Of a stretch of 64,000 nucleotides of DNA, positions 49,346 to 63,345 are shown piece after piece; position 1 is the first letter of the stretch, and each line of letters starts with the position of its first letter. The notes beneath the pieces are model-generated. The model did no database searches, was not told the origin of the DNA, and worked only from the letters and a program-made list of their open reading frames with translations. The stretch comes from Cyclina sinensis (Eukaryota; Mollusca; Bivalvia; Venerida; Veneridae). A program made the position numbers and the translations under genes. The stretch spans positions 34,807,485 through 34,871,484 of the forward strand of contig JAAONU010000002.1 in the NCBI GenBank assembly GCA_012932295.1, in the 5' to 3' direction.

Positions 49346-50644
49346 TTATCATTGCAAAGCTGATTCCCAGCTCTTTATCTAGGCTATCGACATCTAAATT
49401 TGCAATCTATGATTAATACAGATCTGGGTATAATATCTAAATATAGCACACTAATCTTGTATCTTTGCTCTAGGAGAACTGTGTCGTAGTTCGACATCTG
49501 GTTGCAGTTTAACATAAGTGCAGAGGTTGATCGTTTATAGATATCTAGCTCTGTTATCAAACATAAGTGGGTCATAGATCGACATCTAGGTCTGCAATCT
49601 TGTTTCACTGCAGTGCTGGATCTCAGCTCTACATCTAGATCTGCAGTCTTTTTTTCATTGCAGTGCTGGGTCGTAGACAACGAGCTCTTCAAACATTTGT
49701 TTTTACTTCTTTTTACATATTCATTATTCAGTTTCAATTAGGTGTGCAAAATTTTAATGGTATTTCAGTATATCTTCACTGTAGAGCGTTATCTTAATGA
49801 CGTTTCAGATGAGCATAGTTATTTGACCAAATAGATTTGTAATGGTGTTATTATTATACAGAAACAAAAACTGGAAGGATAGAACTTGTTTTAGTTTTGT
49901 CTACTTTTCATGTACAGTCATGTAGGTCTATTTACACTTTTGGCGGCTCTTGCAAAGAAATGTTTGATTTTCTCATATCTGCAAGGGGAACTTTGATCTT
50001 TTCCCTGCTTTCTTGCTACCTTGTCACTACGGTGGAAAAGAGGTTATACATGTTTAAAAGTAATGTATTCCGTATAAGATTCGTTTTTTTATCTCGATCC
50101 AAAGAAATGCGACGTAGTATATCGTAGTACATTTAACGAGCAACTGAGTCGTGTTGAAACGACATGCAAAGTCAAGTGCATTATTTTCAAGATTACAATA
50201 AGATGAGAGACAGATGCGCTCAAGAAGGAATGCATTAAAACAAGAAGTATACACTAACTATGGCTATGAATACAAAGTGCGTAAAAGATTAGTTTTGATG
50301 CAAGCATCAAAAGCGGCGCACATATTTTTAAAGTATGGTTTAAATTCACCATAAAATATTATAGTGTTTGTTTTCGATGCTATGAGCAAAATTATTTACT
50401 GCTGGGTTGTAACATTTTTGACAGAATTCATGAACTGTTTGTCTTATTGGTTGTTTATGATTTTTCCTTTATATCTAACCAGCAAGTATCAATTTCTCCA
50501 CAAATGAATGACTTTCTCCACTGTCTCTAACATGAGTCTGAGACAGTGGTGAGAGACGAATGACCTTAAGGCAAAACGTTCGAGATCAATCGTCACAGAG
50601 AAATTTACACTCATTCCAGTGATCGAACCTTTGATTCTTAATAC
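49346..50644. other. Centre of the FB-like element
   Basis: Up to about 49680 it holds strongly decayed copies of the array unit (words such as ATCTAGCTCTG and GGGTCGTAGA). From there to 50640 the sequence is AT-rich and unique, with short frames on both strands but no transposase motif. Confidence 0.7.
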
Positions 50645-52162
50645 ATAAGATTGCAGAGCTGGATGTAGAGCTGCGACCCAGCTCTGCAATGATATAAGAT
50701 TTCAGAGCTAGATGTAGATCTACGACCCAGCTATGTAATGATATTAGATTGCAGAGCTGGGTGTAGAGCTGCGACCCAGCTCTGCAATGATATAAGATTG
50801 CAGAGCTGGATGTAGAGCTGCGACCCAGCTCTGCAATGATATAAGATTGCAGAGCTGGATGTAGAGGTGCGACCCAGCTCTGCAGTGATATAAGATTGCA
50901 GAGCTGGATGTAGAGCTGCGACCCAGCTCTGCATTGATATAAGATTGCAGAGCTGGAGGTAGAGCTGCGACCCAGCTCTGCATTGATATAAGATTGCATA
51001 GCTGGATGTAGAGCTGCGACCCAGCTCTGCAATGATATAAGATTTCAGAGCTATATGTAGATCTACGACCCAGCTATGCAATGATATTAGATTGCAGAGC
51101 TGGGTGTAGAGCTGCGACCCAGCTCTGCAATGATATAAGATTGCAGAGCTGGATGTAGGTCTGTAATTATATAAGATTGCATAGCTGGATGTAAGTCTGC
51201 GACCCAGCTATGCAATGATATAAGATTGCAGAGCTGGATGTAGAGCTGCGACCCAGCTCTGCAATGATATAAGATTGCAGAGCTAGATGTAGAGCTGCGA
51301 CCCAGCTCTGCAATTATAAGATTGCAGAGCTGGATGTAGAGCTGCGACCCAGCTCTGCAATGATATAAGATCGCAGAGCTGGATGTAGAGCTGCGACCCA
51401 GCTCTGCAATGATATAAGATCGCAGAGCTAGATGTAGAGGTGCGACCCAGCTCTGCAGTGATATAAGATTGCAGAGCTGGATGTAGAGCTGCGACCCAGC
51501 TCTGCATTGATATAAGATTGCAGAGCTGGAGGTAGAGCTGCGACCCAGCTCTGCATTGATATAAGATTGCATAGCTGGATGTAGAGCTGCGACCCAGCTC
51601 TGCAATGATATAAGATTTCAGAGCTATATGTAGATCTACGACCCAGCTATGCAATGATATTAGATTGCAGAGCTGGGTGTAGAGCTGCGACCCAGCTCTG
51701 CAATGATATAAGATTGCAGAGCTGGATGTAGGTCTGTAATTATATAAGATTGCATAGCTGGATGTAAGTCTGCGACCCAGCTATGCAATGATATAAGATT
51801 GCAGAGCTGGATGTAGAGCTGCGACCCAGCTCTGCAATGATATAAGATTGCAGAGCTAGATGTAGAGCTGCGACCCAGCTCTGCAATTATAAGATTGCAG
51901 AGCTGGATGTAGAGCTGCGACCCAGCTCTGCAATGATATAAGATCGCAGAGCTGGATGTAGAGCTGCGAACCAGCTCTGCAATGATATAAGATTGCAGAG
52001 CTGGATGTAGAGCTGCGACCCAGCTCTGCAGTGATATAAGATTGCAGAGCTGGATGTAGAGCTGCGACCCAGCTCTGCATTGATACAAGATTGCAGAGCT
52101 GGATGTAGAGCTGCGACCCAGCTCTGCATTGATATAAGATTGCAGAGCTGGATGTAGAGCTT
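50645..52162 (-). repeat. 49-bp hairpin-unit array, right arm (about 30 units), with higher-order repeats
   Basis: Same unit as the left arm in inverted orientation, roughly twice as long. Several units are shortened or carry diagnostic variants (TTTCAGAGCTATATG at 51043 and 51616; a truncated unit with AGGTCTGTAATTATATAAG at 51157 and 51730). These variants show a higher-order tandem duplication with a 573-bp period covering about 50860-51993. The arms are therefore of unequal length and evolving by unequal exchange or slippage. No true coding sequence; long frames are repeat artefacts. Confidence 0.97.
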
Positions 52163-52762
52163 CGATCTATGTGCCAACTTCACGTTCATAAATTAGACAC
52201 CATTTCACAGAGCAAAAAGAACTCTCCCTCTGAATCTATAAAAGTTCAGACAGTTCACTTCCTAAAGCTTTAAATGTCACAATACAACAGCTAATGAATC
52301 TTTGAATATATTTAGAACTTTTAAGAAAATGACTGAAAGGTCGAAATTGAGAGCCTTTTTACGACGTTAGAATGTCTGATAGCTCCCGTCATTGGCTTGT
52401 TACAAGTGATAATCAAATTGTGTAGAATACCAATTGTGTTTTAGCTAGGAGAGATGCAAAATGGGCAAACGTTATAAAATTACCTCCTTGTAGATAGAAT
52501 CCATTATGTCCCATCTTCTCCTGTGATTTTATTTGCAACAGTAAGCGGATTAGAATTCCTCGAACGCGGTGAAAATTTATTTTACATTTTCCCGCGATGT
52601 GTTCAATTTTCTTTTGTGATAATGGTTGTTAAGACAGCTCGGGTTATTCCTTTTCTGACGTCCTACAGATTTAGATTTCTACGTCAGCTGATTTGTAGAT
52701 AGTTGCAAAATCATCCAGGGAGGAATAAAGTATCTGTTAGGACATGTTGTAAAATCAGTGTA

Positions 52763-52797
52763 TGTGGGTGTAACAGAAAATGATGGTTACACCCACA
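52763..52797. repeat. 12-bp hairpin
   Basis: TGTGGGTGTAAC (52763-52774) pairs perfectly with GTTACACCCACA (52786-52797) around an 11-nt loop. It is isolated, with no flanking element seen. Confidence 0.7.
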
Positions 52798-55779
52798 AAC
52801 CTCTGAAGCTTGCATGTTTCAGGTTTATTCAAAATCTTTTCAACAGGCAGAAAAAAGAAGAAAAGAATTCGTGTAAAAATGTAATTTGTCAACGAGAAGG
52901 AAACATGCAGAAAGTAACAAATTATCGAGCAAATGTCTTATTTGAAATGTCTTTTATTAAGTTTATTTACGTGGCATTATAAATTCCAATCAGTCTTACC
53001 ATAAATCGTGTTTAATATTAATTTTACAATCTGATGGAGGCTGTAACATTCAAATACAATTTAGTCTGACATAAATAAATGGCAATTGTCACAATGTGTA
53101 TAGAAATCACTTGGCTTTCTTCCAATGTAAAACGAAAATGTTCAAGGCCTTCCAAACAGCGCATTTTATACAATATTTGCATGTGAATTTGTATGGTGAT
53201 TCTGAAATAAAAACAATAGTATTAGCTTTCGAGACTCTAACGCTAGCAGAATCAGTGTTGTTTCAACACATGTAAATATACAACTGTTTTGATTTTGCAT
53301 CATTCGTCTGCTTGCTGTATACTAGTAACCATGCTTTTTAAATTGCAGATTCGCGGTAAAAATGCATTTAGTAAATATTTCTAGACGCTAGTTGCTAAAT
53401 GTGCTCTAGTGGATAATTTAACGTGCAAAAGCGTCCAATTTAATTTTCCGTAATTGACACCAAAGCTAATATGTCGCGCTTGCCTCATCGAGAAATTTCT
53501 TAGAACTTACACAAAGTCCAATATACAAAATTTGCATATGAAGCCCTTTTCTAAGCTTTAATCATCAGTACAAGACGTTGGCAAAAGTCCAATAAATTAA
53601 TTCTTTAGCCGCTTTTGAATAAAACATGTCAAATCTGTTACCCAATCTATCAAACTGGGATAGATGATTCTGCCCAAGAAAAGACCACAGATCAATAGTG
53701 AGTCCTCTTCAGTCTTGTTACACAAATTTCATCTTTTAAAATGAGAGCGTAAGAGACGCTGGCGTCTCAAAATACATTATCGTACCTAATTGGCTCCTGG
53801 TTGAAATTGTCAGGAAAAAAGATTAGAACGCCGTCGGTTGCAGTAACTGAAAACCCATTTTATATTAAGAGAAGTTTAGTAAGATCCTCTTGTCTGAGGC
53901 AAAATTATTGTAACAGCATAAATGGCTTTAGGCATATATCGTTAATAGTTGTTTATATATTAGATATTCAAATTGATAAAACTTTTATAGGTATTTGTAA
54001 TTCTCATTAAAGGTAATCCTTGAAGCAGATGTCGTATTTTGTATGGGTTAAACAATATTACAACATAGTTCTCTAAAAGACAATCACTGGCTGATAAAGG
54101 ACTGTAACATTAAGTTAAAGTTTTCTGTCTTTTCTGGAACAACATTCTTTATAATACTTTTTATAATAAAACAAACAAGTGGTTTGTTACAGTTTACCTT
54201 TCTCCCGTGTATTTTATTCATTAAAGCATTTTAACGGATAGAAGTGTTAACTATTTTATACTTTTTATGTTTAGTTTTTGTTCTCATTTTCTCATTTAGT
54301 TTTTTTTTGTCTCAGGCATTTAAGTTTTACATTTACGTCAGTCAAGTTGCAGTTACTACTTGAGAAGAACAAACAATAATTACAATGCAAACCTCACGCC
54401 TGTTTAAACAAGTAATATGATTGTGATTAAGAAATTTGTGAAAGCACTGAACCTACATGAGCAGTGACTGTCAGAAAACCTTACGTACGAAGCATAAAAC
54501 ATATGATTAGATCAGTGATGATTTTCGATTACATCTCTCCCGATTTCATTTCAATTAGATATGTTGCCCGAGAGATTTCTGTAGCAATTAATTTTCTACC
54601 TTTGTCATTAACGAATCATCGTCACTCCTGTTTTGATCGAGTAGTCGTCATCTAAGACTGTAGCCGTTGGACTCATTGCTTTCCAAGGATCAATTTCTGC
54701 TTCAATTATTATCCTAAACTCATTAGCAACAATCCCGAGACGGTATTGGATAACATTTGTCATTAAAACTTATGAGTTATTGTAAAGACGCGTTTCTCCT
54801 GTTACGAAATTGCAGAAATGTTGCAGGAAATTTGGCAAAAGGAATATAATTATTGATGCCAGCGTGATAAACATTCAGACCGTGTATTTTGATACGTTTG
54901 CTTCCAATTTGCGTCTCATTTGAAATATGACATGGTTAGTCTGTCTGAGATTTATCTAACGACTCTAGATTCCAAACTTCTGTTCCAACGATTAATCCGT
55001 AGTCTGCAAATTTTGGTCTCCAACAAGGAAACTGTTTGCAGACATGTTCACCAAGTTTATTTTGTATTATGTATACAGACAATACAGTCTATAAGTAGCT
55101 CTGTTTTACATGAATTGGTTTGAAACTTCCTTAAATCAACACATACTGACCATGCAAATATGCACATGTCCAGGTAATTAAGCAAATTCGTTTAATAAGT
55201 GGTCTTTTAATACTCACAATGTTAAGGACAAAGACATGAACATTCTCACGAGCCTTTGTTCTGATATAATCCGTACTCCATCAGTTTCATGAACTTAAAT
55301 GTTTTCCTTCAGGCTGTAGCGTTTAGTGAAAGTTTGATTGTAAAAATCTATGTACTAGTCTTATCTGATATCAGCGCTAATGCAGCTTGTAAGTCCATTC
55401 TTTGAGACATGTTTCGGACTAAAGGTCTGTGTTCAAATTAGTTTTGCATAGAAATGCAAAAGCCTGATTCGAATAGGCTTTGTTGTAGCGAATTAAAATA
55501 AAATGTTTCAGTTTGAAAATATCAAGCCCGTAAAATTGAGACCAGGGACACAATGTACATACATATCGGCATATTTACTTTATTTAGTATGATGTCTAAA
55601 AATAAACTAAGCGTATCTTATTGTTTTATCAGTATCTGCTAAAAAAGAACAGAAATTTATCGCCAAGCCATATAAGTTAAATTGTTACTGCCAAATATTA
55701 CAGACAATGTGACGCTTCTATGCTCCAAACATACATCAATACTTGAACATCGGCAGATGGATGACGTTGATTGATTGCT

Positions 55780-56298
55780 GTTGCCTGGACAACGTTTTCT
55801 CTTGATTAAACCGAAAGTGGAGCCAAAATACAATACCAGCTTCGATTTGGGAAATGTTGATTATTCAGTCTCAATTATGGAATGGTCGTACACGAAATGT
55901 GGGGTTTGTTCATTTTGTTCATACAATTTTCCTTGGTCATGTCAGTGAAGATCGCCGCTGTAAAAAATCTGAGATTGTTCTAATTCAGAGACTTCTGACA
56001 TCCGCGAGGGTGTTAATTCGTTAAAATATTGTGACCTATTTGCAAACACTTCGCTTTCAAAATAACAATTGTAATGTACTGTAAAGCAAAGTAAGTGAGG
56101 GCGTAAATTTGGAAGTCTAGATAGATGACCTAATTGCAACAACTCAACGCTTCCAGTGTGATCTTGTAATTTAACTATACTCAGTGTCTGTAGGGGTGTT
56201 TATTCAATAAGGTATTCCCTGGCAACAATCATTAAATGATTTCCGTGACTCAGTGCCTCTTTGAAGAAGTTTCTGATTATTCTTATAACCATGGAAAC
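55780..56298. promoter_or_regulatory. Cluster of three X-box-like (RFX-type) motifs
   Basis: GTTGCCTGGACAAC (55780-55793), TATTCCCTGGCAAC (56213-56226) and, on the minus strand, GTTTCCATGGTTAT (56285-56298) each resemble the 14-bp palindromic RFX site GTTNCCATGGNAAC with 2 to 5 deviations. Three within 520 bp could mark a regulatory region, but no neighbouring coding sequence supports it. Confidence 0.2.
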
Positions 56299-59200
56299 AC
56301 TGAGCTTACTGATCTCTTTGATGTCTCGCTTGTTTTCAAATTGTTAAATTTTCTAGAACACGGGGGCAGTCTCCTGGATAACTAAGAAACTAAATATGCT
56401 GGTCTCTTACATCCTGCCCAAGTTTCTGACAGCAGACTAATTGTTATTTTTATGCTGATTCCTATATCTTCAACGTTCGCACTGTTATAGCATAATATAA
56501 TCTGAAGATGGCAGTTTTACAGTTTAGGGAATATTGCATACGTTATTGTATTCAACAGGATATTTGTACATGAAATCTGAAATACTTTAATAAAACATCA
56601 GAACTTGACAGTGGACAGGAACTGAGATTGTTTCGTTGTTTAAGGACTGAAAAAAATGTATTGATAATCAATGTAAGTTTGGTTCACAGAGTTGACTGCT
56701 ATTTAGACAATAAATCAATGCACGATCAAAGAAAATACGCAAACATAGCCTATTGTTATTCTTACTTGAATCAAACACTTAAAATTCCAACCTGTTCCTT
56801 ATTCTGAAAATATGCAATAACGACCTTAGACGAGAATCGACTTATTCTATTGCAAATGTCGAAAATCAATTCAACTATGAATAGATAAGAGCATCTGCTC
56901 AATTACTTGAAAACTTGACAAAGTCTCATTAAATAATTCAGATATTTTGCTGTATAGATGCTTGACAGGAAATCATAATTGAAATCTTTGAATTCCGCTT
57001 TTTTTATCTTAAAACACCTTAATCTAGAACATGCTAAAGAGGGTTTATTGCAAATCAGATATGACGTCATATGACATCGAAATGTGACATTGACCTCAAA
57101 TTATTTATTTCTTAACATATATTTGGTAATACGGCATTTTTTGTCTGTATCAGTGAATCTGATTTATATTCGTGTCATAATGTCTAATGTCAAAAAAGAA
57201 ATCCATACCTTGTTCGTGTAATAATTTTGTCAGCCTGAGCCAACAAAAACTGTACAATATTTTAATTGCTATCTTTATTTTTGGTACGCTTATTTTAGAC
57301 TAGCCTGCAGGAAATGACAATAAACCTGGAACACGTTTAATTCTTTTACCCGCAAAGCAATACACGTAACCCTATGCTTTCCTTAAATGCCAGAGCCTTC
57401 TTTGGATCGCTGAATATTGATATAAAATTAGCACGAATTTCAAGTCTCTCATAAACTGCCAAAGCTTGCGTTTGACATGTTATTTAAGTCCCCTGCCGAT
57501 AAGGAGTAATTTGCAATTCTATACCGCTGAACGGCTGGGGAAGTTTCGTGTATCAACTAATGATGACACGCTGATGTGCTCTTGGGAGAGATGCTGAAGC
57601 TGGTATAATATGAAGGTAATTTATCTTTAAAGGCAATATATCATAAACGTCTCATTTAAACAAAAGCTTATTTTTTTGTGTGTGTTTTCTCACTGTTACG
57701 AAACGAGCTTTAATAACTACATGTGCGAAGCCATTTTTAGTGCCTCGATATAAAACTGTAGTAAAATGTCGCTTGAATTGCGCAAATTAATCAAGCTTTT
57801 CTCATTTTGAGACTAGGAATCGGAAGTATTCTATTTGCATATAGATAAAGACGGCGATAGACGAGTGTTGCTTCGATTTCTGGATCTAGGCAATAATTGG
57901 ATCTAATCATCAGTAAGATTATTGGGAAACGTTCAGAAAGAATCCGGAAACTGATTCTCAAAACGAAGTATTTTCTGAAACCTATTGATAAGGAGTTTTA
58001 TAGGCAGAAACGCTATGCTTTTAATATGCACCGTTTCGATAATTCGCTTTCGAAAGACTTAGCCCCACTAAGGCATCATGCATACTGTTTTTCAATTTAA
58101 GCGCTCACAAATGTTCTTTTGCATTATGTATGAGCCGGGAATTGCCTCCGTGGGTTTGTGGTACAGGCGCACATCTTTAGGACAAAACATGTTAATATTG
58201 CCGTGCTGACACATTTATGAAAGCTACTCCGCCTGTTATTGAAGGCTACTGAGAACTGAAATAAGATGTTCACACAAGACAGAGTTGGACCGATTATAAC
58301 CTAAAAGCCTGGCTATGTCATGCATCAATGTCTCTGAACTTACTAAGTTACAGAACCTGGATTTGAGAGCTAACTGACCGTTATGAAGCCATGGGATTAC
58401 CTCGTCGGGAAGACAGTGAGTTTTCTGCCAGGTGATAATCTTTAATAAATATAATATTATAAATGAACCTATTAATCGCTCAGGATATGAAGCTTTTAAT
58501 AACTATTTTAGGCTTAGGATTTGTAATTAAGTTACGGTCCACGTGTGCGTGTTACTAGTACATAGTCGAAACAGAATTAAAAAAATATACCGCAGTGTGA
58601 AGAATTGACGTCAGTCGACCTTGTTTAAAAAGGTGAGGGAGCGCGCGTCGTGCAATATATGACAAATCCTGTATTTATAGTGTGACTGATATTCCTGCAC
58701 AGTGTGCCTGAAATATACACAGTCGAAGAAAATTGAAAATGTTATTCACTATGGAAGAATGAATTGTTACTAACTCAGTGTTGAATACATCTTTATGAAA
58801 ACAGATACATTTTGAAAATAAAACAGCTGTCTAGAACGTGCACCTTCTAGGAAAGGTCATTTGGCAGAGTTAAAACGTTCACTAATAAGATGTTTAATGG
58901 TGTAAACCTAATTAAATGGGCTTTATTTTGGTTGCAAGGGAGGTAAATCCAAATGTTCGAACAATACATAAATCACATGCAAATTGTATTAACCTCTGCT
59001 TCTAACGGCTGTTAATCTGGCACGAAACAAAATATTTAATTAAGCAATACACCAGCTTAGATTGCCTGCTAAACGCTTTTAGACGTAGATCTGTTTACAC
59101 TAACTGTGCCAATATTTTCAAGTGTGCCCGTCTGAAATATTAATTGCGTGGTGCTAATGAAATAACAAATTATCAGTTAGTGGTGCTAAAAAGTGCAAGA

Positions 59201-60319
59201 GGAGTTCGGAACAATCTCGGTATAACAAGGTCTGTAAGATACGATCCAATTAGCATTTGTCTGCCTCTGTACTCGCTTTTACACTAGATAGGACTATCAA
59301 TTTATACGAGTGAATGACCAACAAAAACAAGAAGATCTGTTGCTTTTACTTGTAAAGAAAAAATATCATTTTGTTTGCCTAAAGAGACGTATCGCTTTTT
59401 ATATATACAATTATTAACAATCTACGAAATTTAATTTAAAGATAAAATGTACATGGGAGGGGTAAAAAGTATTTAGGAAAATTAAGATTTGGCGCTTTTG
59501 CTGAGCAAAACCGTAGAATAGTAAAACCAACGATCTCGTTATGTTATAAAAATCACGTTGTGGCAAACACTGAGTAAGAGCGCTTTCTCTGATTAAATAT
59601 TTATGTATAAAAGATCTTTAGATATGCATTGCGGAGCAGAAGAAGTTCTAAAGGCCTGGGGAATTAAAACTGTTTGGCCGAAATTGTAATTTGTTTCGCA
59701 AAGAATTCAACAATTATGTATTTAAGTTGATTTGCTTCTGCTCATATATTATTAAGAGCCAGAAAAACGAGTTAAAGCTATTTCATCGTTTGAAATATTT
59801 TGTTCTGTCCGAAATCTTGATCTTTCCCGCAATCAAGAAATTCTAATGATTTCTGCCTTATGTAATGTGAAAAAATGCTTCCCTATCTTGACTATATTTT
59901 AGCTGGAAGGAACAGACAGTTGTAACACGGCTAGTGCAGCTGGCCCACATAAATCAAACAGGCTAATGTCGATCTTATCCAAATAACCTACATCTTTTTT
60001 CTTATTGAACTGGCTGTTTATAGGATATCCTAATATTATAAATCTTTCAATACATTGTTTCTCGTCTGCAAAGGTCACATAGATAGCATCGTCTGCAAAA
60101 ACAAACTCATTATAAATTCTTATTAACGCCTTTTTGATAAATTACTAAACATTTTGTTTGAAAACAAATAACTCATTAACTCCTTGTTTGATAACTAAAT
60201 CTAATGTAACAAATAAAAAGTATAAAATAACAGATAGGTTCATTATAATTATCATCTGTGTTAATTTGACAAAGCGCAAACTCTGTTAATAAAATTGCCT
60301 CTTTAAATGATGAAGCTAA

Positions 60320-60540
60320 TGACGATGGTGATGATGATGATAGTGGTGGTGATGAAAATTGTGGTGTTTATGATGGAGGTGTTTATGATGGAGGGGATTA
60401 TGATGCAAATACTGTTTATGTATTCTTATTGTCATTACCGTGATCATCATTATATTTTTTCTTGTATTTTTCGTATATTTACTTGTTAACTATTATTATT
60501 ATTATTGTTATTATCAATATTTTTTATTATCTCATCATAA
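60320..60540. repeat. GAT/GGT-rich and TTA-rich low-complexity tract
   Basis: Degenerate GATGAT/GGTGGT triplets (about 60320-60410), then ATT/TTA triplets (about 60490-60530). The frame at 60307-60489 is a repeat artefact (Met/Val-rich). Confidence 0.75.
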
Positions 60541-60919
60541 GCAGTAGAAGAACGTCAAAACATTTATCTCTATTGTTTTCTACAATAATAAACAAATTAC
60601 GCATTCTATTCATATTCTGTTAAATATTTATCAAATATTTTTCCTGCAATAAAAAAGCTATTTTCACGTTAATTTCCCGTTGTTGGAAGCCATGGGAATA
60701 AGCGTATTCTGTATTTATCATTGTTATTGCTGTTAATTGTATCCTTTTTTTATAATCACTGCATTAATATTTAATAACTTATATTATTTACGAAGACGAT
60801 ATTAAACGATCAGTATGACTTGTACATAGAGCTGAGGTCTTGGTTGCCTTGTTAACAATTATTCATTGTCGGAAACCCACGTTTAATCCATTCCGTTTCA
60901 CTCTATTTATCTACCGTGG
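60541..60919. other. AT-rich stretch, nothing seen
   Basis: No frame, repeat or motif of note could be supported. Confidence 0.5.
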
Positions 60920-61044
60920 GACAATTGGTTGGTAAACATTTCGTACTAATGAATAATTCATTACCTACTTTCATTGGTTTCCGAAAGATTTCCCTTGCGC
61001 AATCTCAGCCAATGAACGTACTCGTTACAATTTGCCTTTCGCGC
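60920..61044 (+). promoter_or_regulatory. Candidate promoter: three CCAAT boxes and an E2F-like site
   Basis: ATTGG at 60924-60928 and 60973-60977, and CCAAT at 61009-61013, are followed by TTTCGCGC at 61037-61044 (fits the E2F consensus). The CCAAT spacing, 49 and 36 bp, is in the range of NF-Y-bound promoters. The sequence around it is also less AT-rich than its neighbourhood. No coding sequence follows within the window that I can recognise, so this is motif-based only. Confidence 0.25.
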
Positions 61045-62607
61045 CCATGTTTAAATCATGGGAAATACGTCTATTTTAAGTAACTTGTCATTATTCATAC
61101 TCTTCACACTGAAGAGTATCTATTTGTATTGCGGAATCTTATTCGACGAGGAGTTACTTCCCTTTGCTCATAAATATTCATGAAAACGAATAATCTGCAG
61201 TCAAATATCCCACGGTACATAATGTATTGTGCGGAATATGTACCGGGGGTCACCGACGATGACAATTATTGAGTTTTTTAAAAACTATATTCCATCTCTG
61301 ATACGACCTTTTTTTCATCTAGCGCAATTTTTAATACAGAGTGTCCATTCAACACATACAGTGATTTTATGTTGAACAAGTCTTCAGTGTAAATGCAAGC
61401 AATGTAAAAGTTCCTTAAAACCTGTTCTGTCTACCGACGAGGTAGTTACTTCAGAAGACTTTTAGTAATATCATTTCTACTACAGTACTGAATTGAAAAA
61501 AAAAATGTTTGTCCCTCAATAGTTTTACAGAAAAGAACAGCTAACTCTCTCTTTTTAACCCATTAATGTAGACAAAGGCAAACAGCGCAAACCAAGACCG
61601 CACATTGCGGCGTCTGATCCGGCTCTGTACTGTTTGCATAAAGGACTCTCTTCCCTAAATAGAATGAAACTAAAAATTTATACCAGAAACCCATTTAATT
61701 GAAAATGGACTCGTCCGACTAACAAGGATGGCATAATCAATAAATGGGTTTATTGATAACGAAAACACCCGTTCCATACAATCAATATTGCTCGAAGCTA
61801 AAGTCTGTAAGTGTTATAACGTATGGTGAGAACATCTTTACTCTCCATTGTAATATTTACTGTTTGAGTTATGTTATCACGCAAGTAATCACACAAAGGT
61901 ATCACCACTTCCTCGAGGCGTTATTTGTTTTGAATCGCACATGTGAATGTCACCAGTAAGATGATGGCATATGGAAGTGAGGTAGATAGTAGTGATTCAT
62001 TATGAGTCATAGTACCGTTACATATGTATCAAGCAATTCCTAATACGGCAATGTTTCTACTTTCTTGCAACCTGCTCTTATTTTTTTCCTATAAACTTCA
62101 AAACGACAAGTAGGTATTACTCGGATTTTAGTAAAAAAAAAATATAGAACGTGTTTTAACAATCGTCTGACTGAAATTATCTTTTATGCATTCCTTCTTT
62201 TAATAACTCATCAACATTTATTTAGTCACGTGACCTTTAAAGGAAAATATGATTGTTAATTTTAATCCGTTCAATTTAGTCATGTGCTGTCAGACAACCG
62301 AACAACGTGTTGAGACTGTCATTCTGCCTTTCTATCTTGTTTTGCTGTTAACTTAGCTCTCTGACGTTATGTTCGTTACAAATTCAGTTCTGGTAAGGTC
62401 TTATGACCAACTGTGCGGCCATTGCGTATTTGCATATAGTGGATTTATCCTCCAGATAGTGAAACCGTTGTAGTGAAGACTTGAGGCTGTAGTAGGCCAT
62501 CTGGATCTGGGAAATTTAAGATGAATATTTAATTTCTGTTATTTGATTATATTCATCTTTGTAAATGAAACAGGGTCTTTTACACAGCTTCTACAAAGAA
62601 GTCCCAA
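61045..62607. other. Stretch without a recognisable gene
   Basis: Short motif-less frames only. Around 61140-61260 the sequence is less AT-rich; the words TTGCGGAATCTTATTC and TGTGCGGAATATGTACC share GCGGAAT but do not form a clear repeat. Confidence 0.4.
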
Positions 62608-62655
62608 AAATTGTGTTTTATTATTATTATTGTTATTATCATTATTATTATTGCG
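62608..62655. repeat. (TTA)n microsatellite
   Basis: Imperfect TTA/TTG/TCA run. Confidence 0.85.
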
Positions 62656-63063
62656 TTTTAGTGTTATATTTAGTATTTTGAATGATATTTGTTTCGATAT
62701 GCTTAACAACGACTTTAGGTTGTTCTATCTACTATTAGACAATTACTTTAAAGCAAATATTTCCTTTTATCTGCAGTGCGAACACTTTTAAACAAATCCG
62801 ACACTTTGTTACTGCATTTAAATTGTTTATTTTCTTTTTTGATGACAACCAGAAACATTTTACTGCAATATTTTTTTAAACGTTCTGTATAAATCCTATC
62901 ATGAACTTAAATAAACATCGTAATTTGAGTAATGCAACATAATTTTGATATTTTACTGTCAGATATATTAAAAATCTTCTCTGAAACACGTTGATTGTAT
63001 ACAAACTGAAAGTCGATGCCTGTTTGATAGATAATATGATTTTGGTAGCTTTTTTCATATTAT
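62656..63063. other. AT-rich stretch, nothing seen
   Basis: No supported feature. Confidence 0.5.
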
Positions 63064-63065
63064 AT

Positions 63066-63104
<39 letters not shown>
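63064..63104. repeat. (TTTA)n microsatellite
   Basis: About ten uninterrupted TTTA units. Confidence 0.95.
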
Positions 63105-63149
63105 TACTCTGCTGAATTAGTGTAAGATTGTAATCCAGATTGACTAAAA

Positions 63150-63345
63150 TTGTTATCATATTTTTAATCAATGTGTGCAATTTAATGTGATTTAGTTCTG
63201 CTCTGTAAATTTTTATGAATTTTAGAATTTACTACAGTCTCTTGTAAATCTTAGTTAGATTGGCCATGCTCTTGTCTTGTTCTATGATTTTATATTGTAC
63301 TGTATATGTATACGTGTGCATGGATGAGACTTAAATAAACTAAAG
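63150..63345 (+). mobile_element. Possible LINE 3' untranslated end
   Basis: The sequence TGTATACGTGTGCATGGATG followed by AGACTTAAATAAACT is the style of 3' end I know from mollusc LINEs, and the composition matches the 3' region of the 44880-46063 LINE. No coding part remains. Weak evidence. Confidence 0.35.

Larger units (their letters stand above)
48605..52189. mobile_element. FB-like foldback element with tandem-repeat inverted arms
   Basis: A 9-bp target duplication AAATTAGAC flanks it (48596-48604 and 52190-52198). The termini are a 27-bp inverted repeat with one mismatch, containing GTGAAGTTGGCACATAGATCG on the left and its complement on the right. Inside each terminus lies an array of a 49-bp unit, in opposite orientation in the two arms (about 48617-49345 and 50645-52162). 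The centre is partly decayed array (to about 49680), then about 950 bp of AT-rich DNA without a transposase. Tandemly repeated inverted arms plus a 9-bp duplication is the architecture of Drosophila FB elements, and 9 bp is typical of Mutator-like transposases. Non-autonomous; family not recognised. Confidence 0.9.
52199..60319. other. AT-rich stretch without a recognisable gene
   Basis: Only short frames; those at 53801-54010, 54464-54655, 55942-56142 and 57897-58100 have no recognised domain. Contains a short hairpin (52763-52797) and a cluster of X-box-like motifs (55780-56298) listed separately. A perfect CRE octamer TGACGTCA at 58606-58613 and a CACGTG near 58541 lie close together without an adjacent gene. 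Confidence 0.4.
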